From: Trifolium pratense
Lineage: Eukaryota > Streptophyta > Magnoliopsida > Fabales > Fabaceae
DNA: 64,000 bases
Assembly: GCF_020283565.1 (NCBI RefSeq)
Contig: NC_060063.1
Location: 6,036,563-6,100,562 of the forward strand
Reading direction: 5' to 3'
Both the position numbers and the translations under genes were made by a program. Shown here in pieces: positions 45,101 through 55,020 of this stretch (the first letter of the stretch is position 1; every line of letters begins with the position of its first letter). The notes beneath the pieces are model-generated. The model was not told the origin of the DNA and made no database searches. It was given only the letters and a program-made list of their open reading frames with translations.

Positions 45101-48100
45101 AACTTGTTCACTCTCAATTGCTAGTAAGAATCTGTCTTCTATCCCATTCTCTGCTCTTTTTCCATGTGTAAAATATTATCTTTTAGTAAAAAACAAACCA
45201 AGTGTTTGTTGTGTCTTGATGTACTATGGTATATTACAATGATGTATAATCAGGCCAACTTTTTTGTTAACTTTGACCTTGTGATACCTTGTCTAGCTTG
45301 AGGATTTTGTGAATTTAATTTCATTAATTACTAAAATAATAGAAAGTATTCGTTCTAACTATCATTTTATTTTGATTATTTCCTGTGAGTTCATTATTGT
45401 TTATAAATGGTGCATCGAAAGAATAGAAATCACCAAGGATCACATACCTTCGGGCTATTATTGTACTTACATGTTCTCGTGTTTTAAGATTCTTTTGTAA
45501 TAGTTAAATCATAAAAATTGACTGCCTTGCAAAATTGGCGGTGTTATGTACTCGTCTTTCCTCTTACATTGTTATAAACTTGAGTTTACAAAAAGACATT
45601 GTTTGCATGATTTCTTTTTTGTTCCCACTCTTTTGCATCTCGTGGTCTTCATCTGTATCTTAATTGGAACATAAAGCTTAAGAAGTTACTTGGTGTGGTT
45701 TATCTGTTCTTCTTTCATGTTGTCCACTTGTCCTTCCTCGTCTCTTTGTCTTGGCAGCCGTAAGCAAAGAGACAAAAGTTTGTCCCTTGACCTGATTTTT
45801 CCTTCTATAGCTGGTTTGAATCATGTTGAGAAGATAATTAATTAGTGGGCTAGGTAAATAGGAGAGATATGCCTCCCACCTGATTTTTCATTGAATTTTG
45901 GTTGTGCCTCACTCAATTTCACTAAACTTGCTTGTAAGGTAAAATATACCTCACACTTGATTTGTTTTCTAGAATATTTCTTGAAAAAATGTTTGAAAAA
46001 TTGAATTCAATCATGAAAAGATCCTTTCTTCTTGAACCTTCATCTTAGGTTCAAATTACAATGACTTTTTCATGTCATATCACATTCAAAGTGAGATCTC
46101 AACTCACCTATCACATCTAGGATTGGACAATTGGAGTGTGACTTGATAATAGGTGGCCGGTTGCCCAACAAATTTAGGATGGAGTGATACCATTCTTAGA
46201 AATTGGGTTGGACCTAATTCAACCACATAAACCAGGCTTGTACGGTGAGAAATGCCTTTCACTTATAAACACCTTTTTAGGTCATATCACATCCAATGAG
46301 ATTCATAACACAAATTAGAGGAGAGTTATAGAGAAATAAATGTCTAATTGGAATCTATCTCTGTTTTCTTTGTAATAAAATACCAGTTCCTAATAATTGC
46401 TATCAAGGTTCTGAACTTGGAACTGTGTGTCGCTCTTGAAAATGATTCCAACATTTGACTGAAAGGAGGCTTGTTTGTGGCAGATCATGCTATATAAGCA
46501 TTTTAGGGCCATTGGAGACTGAAGGAGGTGAAACTTTTGTGGTTACTGTACTGGAAATGAGAGAGGATCAATTGGTGGTTATATTGGAAAGAGGGCAACC
46601 ACAATGTGACATGGTGGACTTCTGTGCTGGCAGTGCTGACATGTCACACAATTGGATTGTCTTCATCCTTTTAGATCTTGGGAAAAAAAATAATTCAAGT
46701 GAAGAGTTAGTTTTAGAGATCATGAACCATATGGTGACGGAGAAGATATTAGTTGTAGATAGGGATAAGCCATTAAATTAAAATAACATTAACTACCCCT
46801 CAACATTGTGAGCAAGAACAAGAACCGTTGTAACAGAGAAGATACATCTCAGTGTGATTCAGGAATTGAGTCCAAATAGGACACTGACCCAACAAAGAGA
46901 TGAAATTTGCAAAAAGGGAGCCACAAAGAGATGATAGAGTGAAGATGGTTAACAATGTTAAGAGGGACAAGGGCAAGAAAAAATTCCAATGACGGCCATG
47001 ACATGACAACTCCAATCCTTATCTGGTAGTTGACTTCTATGATCAGCATAGGTAAGACTCGAATTGAAGTTCATGACTTGAAGTCAATCTGAAATGGAAT
47101 AGTGTTGTCTAGCTATAGGGCCACAAAGATATATTTAATGATGTGTTGGTGTTGGAATTTCTGCTCTACACCCATTAGTGACGAGTGTGTATAGTTGGCT
47201 AGCTAGTATTCATGTATAGGAGGTGTATTGTCCAATAGTTAGAACCAATTGGACTCCACCTCACTTTGTGTATATACATTTAATCTGCCTTAAATTTGTC
47301 TGTTCTGGGACTTTATTTTTTCTACATATGGAACTCGACATTAAAAAGAGATAAGGCCTGAATGTAATTTATAAAGAAGGGCATTCTTCAATTTGCAAGT
47401 CTCTTTTGTAAGAATGAGTTTGACCTAATTCAAAAACCGTAGGCCAACTACCTAATCTTATCCCAAGTCTAGTGATGTGCCAAATGAGAGTTCTGTCCAA
47501 CCAAATACCTTTTAGTCTAGATTACTTTGCTGCTGTCTTCAAGGTTACGGGCAAACCATGTAGAAATTATAATTAGCTGGTTCTTTAGCACCTGATAACC
47601 AATTTTAAATATCCCCCTTGCCATTAGTTAGACATAATAGATTTAGGAGCTCCGAAATTCTGCATATTTGTTAATAAAGATTCTTGGATGTTTTTTGTTA
47701 GAATATAAGAAAATAGCTTTAATATCTTTGATATTATATTAGAGTATCTCAAATGGTTTATGAACTCCAGTTCAGGAGGAATCATTCGGGAGAACCTGAG
47801 TTCGAATCCCGACTAGAACAACCTTTGGCCTGACTTTACTTACCTCCTCCGGCAGAACTCTGGGATAACTAGGGTTCCCTTCCTCTGGGAACCTGAGGTT
47901 TAAGGAAAAAAAGGAAGAGTATCTTAGTTTATTTCCTAGTATCAGTTTATAATCTTAGAATATGCTTATCTTTTAGGATTAGTTTTTATATTATTTAGAT
48001 TTGTTTCTTGATTTCCCTATTTAGGAATTAGAGGCTTGTATCTGTATATGTATAAGGGGTTAGTGTTTAGTCTTTTGTATCAAGCCAGTATCAAGTAATT

Positions 48101-48984
48101 ATTTATAATAGTTATAGTTCTTATTATTTTCTCTCCTCTTATTTAAAATCCAATAACTTAAAACAATTTTTACTGTTTTGCAGGTTGCAAGAGATCAGAT
48201 TGAGCGGGTAGCCAGTATCCGGACGAGGTTTAGCCAAGCAACAGAAGCCACAAGGGTGCCGGAACAAAATATTCCATCTGTTCAACCAAACAGCACCCCT
48301 CCTGTACAAAATACCGTGGAAGATATGAAAGCAACAGTAGCTGCTGTTGCTGCTAGGCTTGCTGCCTCTACATCCTCAGCTTTCATGCTTTCAACTGCTC
48401 TTTCTTCCCTTGTTGCTGAAGAAGCTGCCTCCATGAATGGTAGCTTGAACTCTTCTGAATTTAATTCGGCTCCACCTGGTTTCCATCTAGAGAAAAGACC
48501 CAAACTTGAACAGAAAATGCCTGTTTCTGATATCAAAAGTTCTGATATCAAGAGCTCTTCTTTTTTCGCCCCTTTACAACAACCTTCTGCAACAAATATG
48601 CCATTGCCAACACCGACCATGGTATCCATATCACAAACCAATCAATTACAAGGTGCATTTTCTTCAGCCTTCCCTCCCCCTCCACATACACAGATGAATC
48701 CTCCGGCTAATCAATATGTTCAATCTGCTGGAATGATGGTTGGGGGAATTCCTTATGGATATGGATCGAACAACAACCTACAACCTCCACCCCCACCTCC
48801 TTTGCCCCCACATGTGGCAATGGGGTTAACTAGGCCAAATGCTCAGTCATCACAATCACCTCAATCACAAGCCCAGCAAGTGCAGCAGCAACAACAGTCG
48901 TCAACTGGAGGATTTTACAGGCCACCTGGGTTTTATGGGCCAACCCATCCATCAACATCACCAGCACCGGCACCTAGGCAGTAA
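34059..48984 (+). CDS. CID-domain protein, RPRD1/Rtt103-like (seven coding exons)
   Basis: Exons are 34059-34137, 35657-35901, 41494-41649, 41760-41916, 44872-45011, 45088-45123 and 48184-48984. All have GT-AG borders and stay in frame for 537 aa. Residues about 1-135 (FDGQELSEKLRKLNNSQQSIE, SVSRLCVSHRKRAKDIVETW, VPFLNLANDILQ, IDIWETRKVFG) form the CTD-interacting domain, which binds the phosphorylated tail of RNA polymerase II in transcription termination and RNA processing. Coiled-coil segments follow (QQQEKELKQYTVQLEN). The C-terminal half is low-complexity, with Ala, Pro and Gln runs (PPPPPPLPP, QAQQVQQQQQ). Plant homologues have the same layout. The introns are swollen by TEs. Confidence 0.92.
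34138..35656 (+). other. First coding-region intron of the CID gene, with a copia scrap
   Basis: The donor is GAAT|GTATCC and the acceptor AATCAG|CGG. Bases about 34940-35215 read SDLSPLDMSKSPIPFIPS on the plus strand, then YTFRKGTHTIHNPHPIYH after stops. That is the linker region before the reverse transcriptase in legume Ty1/copia polyproteins. No LTRs were recognised. Confidence 0.6.
34940..35215 (+). pseudogene. Ty1/copia polyprotein fragment
   Basis: The motif FRKGTHTIHNPHPIYH with upstream Ser/Pro-rich coding resembles the region linking integrase to reverse transcriptase. It is interrupted by at least two in-frame stops and a frame change. Only about 90 codons survive. Confidence 0.6.
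36206..36576 (-). repeat. 3' LTR of the 36.2-39.5 kb element
   Basis: 371 bp with TG...CA ends. It differs from the other LTR at about 36339 (t/a), 36437 (g/a) and 36566 (a/g), by eye. Confidence 0.92.
36509..37075 (-). CDS. Retrotransposon ORF2, 188 aa, unknown, overlapping ORF1
   Basis: It starts MSFSLVSIFNIFDILEDVFV, overlaps the end of ORF1 by 38 bases in another frame and runs into the 3' LTR. It includes MNWKCGHDSWIHKVLVPFMT and WDPGKVNAFMAKVTCLNEVC, with no recognised domain. Near its end another frame reads ILLEDKENFEGGG, resembling the conserved last residues of gypsy polyproteins (LEDK..F..GG). This suggests descent from a gypsy element by replacement of pol. It could be translated by reinitiation, by frameshift, or not at all. 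Confidence 0.5.
   Translation of the reverse strand: MSFSLVSIFNIFDILEDVFVSALIEMNWKCGHDSWIHKVLVPFMTVSYDLHFMKEMIAVYKRNGDYKFGFEMVSNYTIVLIRPWDPGKVNAFMAKVTCLNEVCRLDDEPEEAMVIRRNEQGEVEVEVLVKGRRLHTFQNSWQPVIEEHKEFSGSSLRTRRILKGEVLIVMTDFIKGNMGRRIQLIIPL
37038..39128 (-). CDS. Retrotransposon ORF1, ~696 aa, unknown (gag-like N-terminus)
   Basis: The frame is open from an ATG inside the LTR (39206). The more plausible start is MEKRVDALEQRMSKAE at 39128, after the primer-binding site. Residues about 1-50 form a probable coiled coil, as at the start of gypsy gag proteins. KRRRGRPRER follows (AT-hook-like, basic), then an acidic DEEEEWSD patch. A long Pro-rich region follows (PPTKPPPKLSG, IIPPPKPPDDELPP), then a region of no recognised fold with one hydrophobic stretch (WPVVIMLSFVIGLAYC). 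No CCHC knuckle, DTG/DSG protease or YxDD motif was found. About 700 uninterrupted codons in AT-rich DNA imply recent coding constraint or very recent origin. Function is unknown. Confidence 0.7.
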   Translation of the reverse strand: MEKRVDALEQRMSKAEVAVEQLRQLVLEQQSRPPPVTVEQIRELILEQRNRCKRRRGRPRERVHHYDEEEEWSDNSTWSWDSRSQPPQTDGGNDIFYDRKEEIHLNKSEFQPKTEVNVSETTVKVATEKMAGMQKTEQVVALEPPTKPPPKLSGLLSEQPSDTLEPPYCDSVATVPPQAKPPDPNLLIVVGVIHKTWNPGISVHPRSEESMWKEIMDESPWKQPLRNPTQLKKESLRRRHVDCSHITIIPPPKPPDDELPPTAVGTPLVKTAVVKDFPWLKEFANLRRGQGAKSEICKSDIFLKSRGQMYKSLQSILHSSSMLLHVFSAGQHTSHLLSHVPLSGHPLSSVMCHGYKLQGDLGQFFNLVGQTQDNFCLNLKKVVIWVGIKLLGFKNNWPIRKDDGNLKLRRKDYFSTPHPGKKLFSSREQLSKINAEETSLLFKFMAKVSNLDHFSKPQLAATKKNYNFMINPTNGPCELSTNALMSHGALVIFEELVERSPNTETLLRGEKVLMFINKESRERIVNRRNFFHVALASKNRRMEIMKLGLDWPVVIMLSFVIGLAYCEDKNIEMEANLATDALFSVPSYIQDIAARVLTSLGFNFDNSYLIREGECSFLSTSMESTEQLYVTTTSLRDELDVSFSYLPKIISSYNNMIFCEEDTVNDYGVVKFWGNADKAIFDVLNEFFSRFYIQYI
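39174..39544 (-). repeat. 5' LTR of the 36.2-39.5 kb element
   Basis: 371 bp and the same termini as the 3' LTR. Because the element is minus-oriented, this right-hand copy is the transcription-start LTR. Confidence 0.92.
40378..40770 (-). mobile_element. Possible solo LTR
   Basis: On the minus strand it ends ...cttgaatactatca. It has a TATA-like agtatataagagag followed about 60 bases later by aatgaaacagaaataac, an LTR-like U3/R/U5 order. The far boundary and TSD could not be fixed. Confidence 0.4.
40796..41056. mobile_element. Inverted-repeat element, PIF/Harbinger-like ends
   Basis: The left tgtttggattgatggaat pairs with the right attccatcaatccaaaca. The interior is full of ggaatgg/ccattcc repeats. 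The usual ggg end and the 3-bp TSD were not found. Confidence 0.6.
42074..42114 (+). repeat. Uninterrupted run of 41 guanines
   Basis: All 41 bases are G, preceded by tgtgtgtggaaga and followed by tgatac. Such runs can form G-quadruplexes and are prone to slippage and sequencing error, so the length is uncertain. Confidence 0.85.
42527..42820. mobile_element. Stowaway-type MITE, 294 bp
   Basis: The TIR is ctccctccggacacaaatat with its complement at the right. The dinucleotide TSD ta lies at 42525-42526 and 42821-42822, typical of Tc1/mariner-driven Stowaway elements. Confidence 0.9.
43813..44768. mobile_element. Inverted-repeat element rich in acccgttc/gggttgggt, interrupted by a MITE
   Basis: The left ggggtgttcatgggtctgt pairs with the right acagaccctcaaacacccc. 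Both arms hold cccaacccaaaccaacc-like text. The TSD is unclear. The Mutator MITE at 44002-44398 lies inside. Confidence 0.6.
44002..44398. mobile_element. Mutator-type MITE with TIRs like the 20.3-kb MULE
   Basis: The ends are ggcttaattgcacttttggt and its complement (gcaattaagcc). The internal arms hold ggtccccctattttaaaatc. The flanks tttaaaaaa (43993-44001) and ttgaaaaaa (44399-44407) are 9 bp with one mismatch. The terminal ggcttaa(c/t)t.ca...ttggtccc pattern matches the larger MULE. Confidence 0.8.
47696..48166 (+). mobile_element. Possible solo LTR split by the SINE
   Basis: Without the SINE it reads tgttagaatataagaaaata... onward to aataacttaaaaca, with a late ttttgtatcaagccagtatc stretch like R/U5 of legume copia LTRs. 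TG...CA ends are plausible but no TSD was confirmed. It ends about 17 bases before the acceptor of the last coding exon. Confidence 0.4.
47750..47915 (+). mobile_element. tRNA-derived SINE, 166 bp, 9-bp TSD
   Basis: The B-box gagttcgaatcccga is present. The tail is ggaaaaaaagga. TSD agagtatct lies at 47741-47749 and 47916-47924. It splits an LTR-like sequence. Confidence 0.85.
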
Positions 48985-51060
48985 GTACGGTTTAAAGACG
49001 AACAACAAAAACCACTTTTGAAAATCGTTGTATGCAGATGATTTTCTTGCAGGCTGTGTAATATAATGTATATTACTAGAGAGTTAGAGAATTAGGTGCT
49101 GCTTGAATTCTGTAACATCGTCCCCTTCTACCGCACTTTTGAATGAGTCGTAGGTTTTAACATCATTATTAGTTGATATTTGACCGGTTCTTTAAAAGAA
49201 GGAACCTGAATGACCTATTGGGACCCTCACTAGTTGTTTTGAAGAACTAAATACCCTTGTTTTGGGGCATCATGTGTGAGGTCCTGTCTTCTTGAAGATG
49301 CATATGCATATTAGCATGAACCTTAGTAGCTGGTATTAGGTACAACCTTATAGATTTATTAGATAACTTTTTCATTTCCCTACTGGGTTCAACTACTATA
49401 TTAGGTAAGAGTTTGATGCAGAGTAGTATCAAATCAATTGACAATGAGCTTTTTGTTTTTGTTTTCATTTGTTTACTTCTAAAATAGAACCAAACATAAA
49501 TAAGTTTCTAAAAGTATTTTTGAAAAAGGCAGAAAATGTTAAATGTTACTATGGTGGTTTGTTGAAACCATGATGACTTAAATGTGAGTGTTAAACTAAC
49601 CGACAAATCAAACATGCAAGTAGGGGAAAATGGTGCATTAAACCCAAATACAAATTATTTAGACACACTCATTATAGTTAAAAATATCTAATCTAAATAT
49701 AAAAGAGTTTAATGTTGTGACTAATTTATTTCTCTTTTAATATTTATCATGTATGTGTGTGTCCAAATCATTTTTATTTGTAGTTATGTCCATGCAAGTG
49801 TTACTCGTGAAGAGAAACTATTAGAAATCTTCTACAAAAAGTGGAATCAAATTCACATAATGAGCCATATCGTAGGACTGAACATGTATATTTGATGAAT
49901 GTTTAATTTTTTCTTTTTTTATAATCACTTTGATATACAATATCTTGAAAAGTTTGAAGTTAAATGTGTTTGACGTGAAGCAAATTTGGGATCGGTGTAT
50001 CATGGAAAATTTACTAAGGGAGCATAGGGAAAAAAACACGTTAAGAAAATCTATTTACCATATAGTCCTCAATCATAATAATGTAATAAATATAATTAGA
50101 AACACGGACATGGTTGTTTTTTGTCTCAATTTGTTTAATTATTATATTCACAAATGCAAATGCGTATATTTATAACACTTGTTAAGAATTTAGTAACAAA
50201 ATCTAAAATATTGTTTTAAATTTATTTTTTTTGTGGTCAAGTTATTATTTAATTCTATAACCAAATTTATGAATTTAGAGAAGCAATGCATCATTACTGG
50301 GTACATACAACCAAGGTTTTTTTTTTTTTTTTGACTAAATACAACCAAGGTTGTTAAAATCGTGCATTAACACGTAAAATTGGGTTGCGTCGATTTTTCG
50401 TGTTCAAGTATAGAAAATGTGTTAAATCAGTGTTAAATTTTTCTTTTGATTAACTCACAAAAAAATAGTTTTAAACGAGTTACTTTGTGGTAAAATTGGA
50501 TATAATTGAGGTAAAAACAAATAAATTTCTTTTGATTTTACTCGATTTTAAAGAAATTTATTCTTTTCTTTTTGAGTTTGATAAAAGAATAAAAACTCAT
50601 TAAAATCTCGTTTTTCGAATATTTTTTTTGGAATGTTTTTATGATTTGGTAGGATAATTTAAGTTGTTATTTTGGTGTTAACCCTCTAGTTTTCAGAGGA
50701 ATGAGACTCCAATAATCCGGAATTCGACTACGAGATCAATAATGACTGACCAAGAAATTGTTTCATCTAGGAATTGATCCGTTATTTTGTGAAGATCATT
50801 AACCAATTTAGCTTAATGTCTTGGTTATAATTTAAGTTCTTTGATTACAAGTTTATGAGCACGACACTTTATTATGCCGATTTGTTTTTATTAGTTTTTG
50901 TGGCTACTCACCATGGCTAGCTGTGAGTAGCCTACTTTGCCTTGGAGTTGCAAGGAATTCTTTTGTGGTGGTTATATAATTCATATCCTTACTCTATATT
51001 ATAACATCTTGTTTGATTGATTTAAACTTATTGTACTGTATTGTATTGTCTTGCATATGC
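48985..51060. other. 3' flank of the CID gene, AT-rich, no gene
   Basis: About the first 250 bases are probably 3' UTR. The rest is AT-rich with scattered short open frames on both strands and no recognisable protein. Confidence 0.5.
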
Positions 51061-51227
51061 TTTGATCATGTGTATGCTTGTTTTAGGTGAAAATCAAAGA
51101 ACCGAAAGGAGAAGATGGAAATCAAAACTATAGGGTTAAACAAGAGGTCATAGTATGCGAATAACGATGATCAATTTTTGTCATTTGGGAGAAAGAATAG
51201 AAAACTGAAAAAATTTCATAGTTTTTA

Positions 51228-52890
51228 AGAGCGTTGGATGATTTCATGTGAGCATGGAAGTACGTGTGAAGATGAGAACATATTTATGGACCAAGACGGT
51301 ATTCTCAACATCCATCTTCAAATTCAAGCGATTTCGCAAGTCATAATTAGAAATTCTATTATACTATTTTCTTGAATCTTTAAAGTTGAAATGTTGAATC
51401 CTAGACAACTTATTGTATGGTCATTTTTTGATGGACAAAGCAAAACATACTTCCCAACATTTTGGTTTAACGGAAGTTTCGTCTGGAATTAATTTGGGTG
51501 TACAAGAATTTCATCGATCAATCTTTTTCTGAAGTTATTGTGAAAACAACATAATATATAAAGGGCATGATGACTGATTCAGACTGGCCAAAATAGGTTT
51601 TACTTATATTTAAATTAATATATATTTAAATTACTTGCGTCGTTGCTTAAGTGTTGTTTTGCGGCAGCTGGTATGTGGATACTTCCCTCTTCAGGGTCTC
51701 ATTATTTGGACGAATCAAGATGATGAAAGCGAAAACAATGACAATGATGTTGAAGAATTATTTGTTGATTCAGAAAAATAATCAACATGGTTCATAAAAA
51801 GGGCTCAGATTGAATCATTCACGAAGAGGTTTGTTTGTGATAATATATGTTTTATGTTTCATTGCACTGTTTCTTTCTATTATTTGTTTTGCTGCAGTGC
51901 CATTATTGAAGAAACTATGAATAACCCACAAAATGGTTTTGAACAATGAGTAACTGTTCTTTATTGAATGTATCAATTATTTCAAAATTGTATGACGAAC
52001 ATAACTTTCTTTGTTTTTAATATCTTTTGTAAATACATAATATGTTTAAATCTCAATACAATATGTTTAACTCACGATTATATCAACAAAAAGAGTTGCA
52101 GATCAATGTTCAGGATCCTTTAATTTCTTGTACCATTGAGATCGGAGAGTCTACATGCTATGAAGCATTATTAGAGTGAATAGTTGTAAAAATATTTAAG
52201 TACAATTAATTAAATATAATGCAGATCTTACCAAGTTTCGAAGCTAAAACGAAATTTGGATTTGTATTTGGCTCTCGTGAGATTCAATGGCAATTCACTG
52301 CCGTCAACAAAATGTTTTTTTTTTAAAGAGTTTTTAAGAGCATCAGATGGTTTCATGTGAGCATGAAAGTGTGTGTGAAGATGAAAACAAATTTATGGAC
52401 CGCAAGTTATAATTATAAATTTTATTACACTATTATAAGGCCATTCTTTGAAGAACAGAACAAATCCTACTTACGTGCATTTTTTTTAACCGAAGTTTCG
52501 ACTGAAATTAATTTGGATGTACAAGAATTTCATCGATCAATCTTTTTCTGAAGTTATTGTGAAAACAACAGAATATACCAAGTGCATAATGACTGATTCA
52601 GACTGGCCAAAACATGTTTTACTTATATTTAAATTTGTTTATTTAAATTAGTTACATCATTGTTTAAGTGTTATTTTGTGGAGGCTGCCGTGTGGATACT
52701 TCTCTCTTCCCCTATCATCATGTCTTACATTTTGAATGTGGCTGAAACTTCAAAATGATTATTTGAACTTCTTTCACCCAATATTTACGTCGTTGTTTAA
52801 ATGTTGTTTTGTGGCGGCTGCTGCGTGGATACTTGCCTCTTCCTCCTCTCACCATGTCTTACATTCTGAATGTGGCTGAAACTTCAAAAG
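51228..52890. repeat. Directly repeated unknown segment (two long copies and one short)
   Basis: Bases about 51228-51700 and 52331-52720 share agagc.t..gatg.tttcatgtgagc, gaatttcatcgatcaatc, tgactgattcagactggcc and gtgtggatacttc in the same order. A third partial copy at about 52785-52890 repeats tacgtcgttgtttaa...ccatgtcttacatt. Short coding-like text occurs (FFEEQNKSYLRAFFLTEVST at 52.45 kb, ENNDNDVEELFVDSEK at 51.75 kb), suggesting a captured or decayed gene. The family was not recognised. Confidence 0.6.
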
Positions 52891-52972
52891 TTCTACGAAT
52901 TTCTCTCACACAATACTTTCGAGATTTGTAATTATGATTGAGGAATATATTTTAAATTCAGCTATAATTTTG

Positions 52973-53162
52973 GGACCCGGATTCCGTGCAGTCACCTTTT
53001 TGGTGCAGTCATGCATTCAGGCCATCTACAGCCGTCTGATCAAGATCAGACGATTATGATTTAAAAACTTATTTATTGACTGCATTTGTTTAAGCCGTCC
53101 GATTACGATCGGACGGCTATAAAACGACTGCATGGAAAAGTGACTGCACCAGATCCAATTCC
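52973..53162. mobile_element. Mutator-type MITE, 190 bp, 9-bp TSD
   Basis: The ends are ggacccggattcc and its near complement ggatccaattcc preceded by cagtgac/gtcac. Both arms contain tgcagtcac and gccgtc.gat. The perfect TSD ataattttg lies at 52964-52972 and 53163-53171. Confidence 0.85.
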
Positions 53163-53171
53163 ATAATTTTG

Positions 53172-54760
53172 AGAGAAAATATTCCAACATGTTTGTAGCA
53201 ATTGATGGTCATGTATCAAGGATTACATTTTTAAAAATAATAAGTACATTATAGAATGGCACAACCAACTTGAATTATACACAACAGACATTAAAAAGTC
53301 TATTACGCATGTATATTGTTTACATTTGTATTTACTTATTAAGATGTTAATACTTCTTATTTACCATGTTTGTTAATATAAGATACACTAAGTTAGTGAA
53401 ATCAAAAGAACAAAATCAACAAGGGTACCAATACATTGGAAGCTCGAAAATCAAAAGAATAGCAACAAAATCAAAAGCACCAAGAAGAGGTTGAGGTTCC
53501 AAAATCAACAAGCAACAAACAAAAAGCAAAGCAAACTAAAAAATTCTTCAGAACTCAAGCACAACAAATACATAGCAGAAATAGTGAAATAGATGAAAGC
53601 AACGAACCTAAGATGAGAGCAACGAACAAACTCTTCTTAATGGGAGAGATGAGAGCAACAAAACTGAAGAAAATGAGTTAGAGATTAGACTTGTTATAGG
53701 AATCTACGATGAAGAGATGAGTTAGGATCATAGTCGTTGAATGAAACTGAAGCGAAGAACGATGGTACTACACCCGTCAATCATTAAAGGGAAACGATGA
53801 GAGTTTATGGTTTTTTCAATTTTTAAGAGCCCCTCTTTGTACTCCACTTTTCTTTTCTATAATTTATTTTGAGTTTAAAAAAAAAAAAAAATTTTAAGAG
53901 ATATTGGTAAATCAAATGATATACTTTGTGTCCTCTTATTAAGCTACTTTTTTTCATAAAAAAAAAAAGAAGAATTGGGTACTTTCTATCGTCTCCATGG
54001 ACAATGGCTTGTCGGTATAAGTCAATTAGTAGCTCTTAAAATGTTGTTATATAATATGCAAACAAGATCATAAGTTCGAACATGAGTTTTTTCCAGTTTC
54101 CTACCAATATATTTGACATTTATTAAAAAAAAAAACTAATTTATAACCAAATCATAAACTTACTTAAGTGATTAATGAGTTCTTCTAAGACCAATTGTTT
54201 GTGAGAATTTAAATTTGATTTATAAGAATAACAATTTTTTGTCAAACTTTATTTATATATTATAGTTTAACTCTAAATTCACGATTCGACCTCGAACTCC
54301 AAATTCTCCATGTTTAAACAATAAAAATTTCCATTTCTCAACATCTAAAGTAAATAAACGGGTGCTTAAAATAAATAAAATAAAATAATTCCCATGCTTA
54401 AAATAAATAAATGAGTTTATCAGGGTTCAAACTCTCAATGCTACATATTACATTCAATATCTCTATTAACATAAATTAGACTCGTGTAGATAAACAAAAC
54501 TGAATTTTATTTTTTTGATATAAAAAAAACTGATTTTTGGTACATAAAATAAAAAAACTGATTTATTACTTGCAAAAAATAACTTATTTACTTTAATTAA
54601 TAAAAATATTTACAAACAAAATAATTAATGAAAAATTATTATTGCCGCTCTCAAAAAAAGAAAAATTATTATTGCCGACAAAAGTTTTATTTAAATTTAA
54701 AATTTGAAAGTTCACAACAAAGGGAACCTTTAATTTAATTTTGCATATTCTCTCTGATTC
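53172..54760. other. AT-rich intergenic interval before the AGD14-like gene
   Basis: Purine-rich direct repeats of gagatgagagcaacgaa occur around 53590-53670. Nothing else was recognised. The last 260 bases before the ATG at 55021 contain a pyrimidine-rich leader (ttctttctttcacattattc), probably promoter and 5' UTR. Confidence 0.5.
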
Positions 54761-55020
54761 ATTCATTTTATGTGAACCAAACAAATCACAAAAAAAGAAG
54801 CGTTTTTTTCTTTCTTTCACATTATTCATCTTCAACCTTTCTCTCCTCAATTCAAGAACCCTTCAAAAACCCTAGATCGAAGGAATTCGCCACCGTCTTA
54901 ATTGTCGGTGGCGGAAATTCCTGTTCTCTGTTGCTGAAATTTGAATATTTGGGATTTTTTTTTATTGGGAATTGCTCCGATTTCAATTGCAGTTTCTAGG
55001 GTTTTTTTTGGGGGTTGGAA

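Larger units (their letters stand above)
45124..48183 (+). other. Last intron of the CID gene, with repeat fragments
   Basis: It includes repeats around 46060-46330 (atatcacattcaa... / atcacatccaatgag), a possible short LTR (about 47153-47340, tgttggaatttctgc ... cgaca) and an LTR-like block split by a SINE (47696-48166). Open frames near 46455-47050 look like chance or old TE sequence. Confidence 0.5.

Noticed and set aside
46455..47049. Frames on both strands in the last CID-gene intron
   Set aside because: No recognised domain or flanking splice sites. They are more likely old TE or chance sequence.
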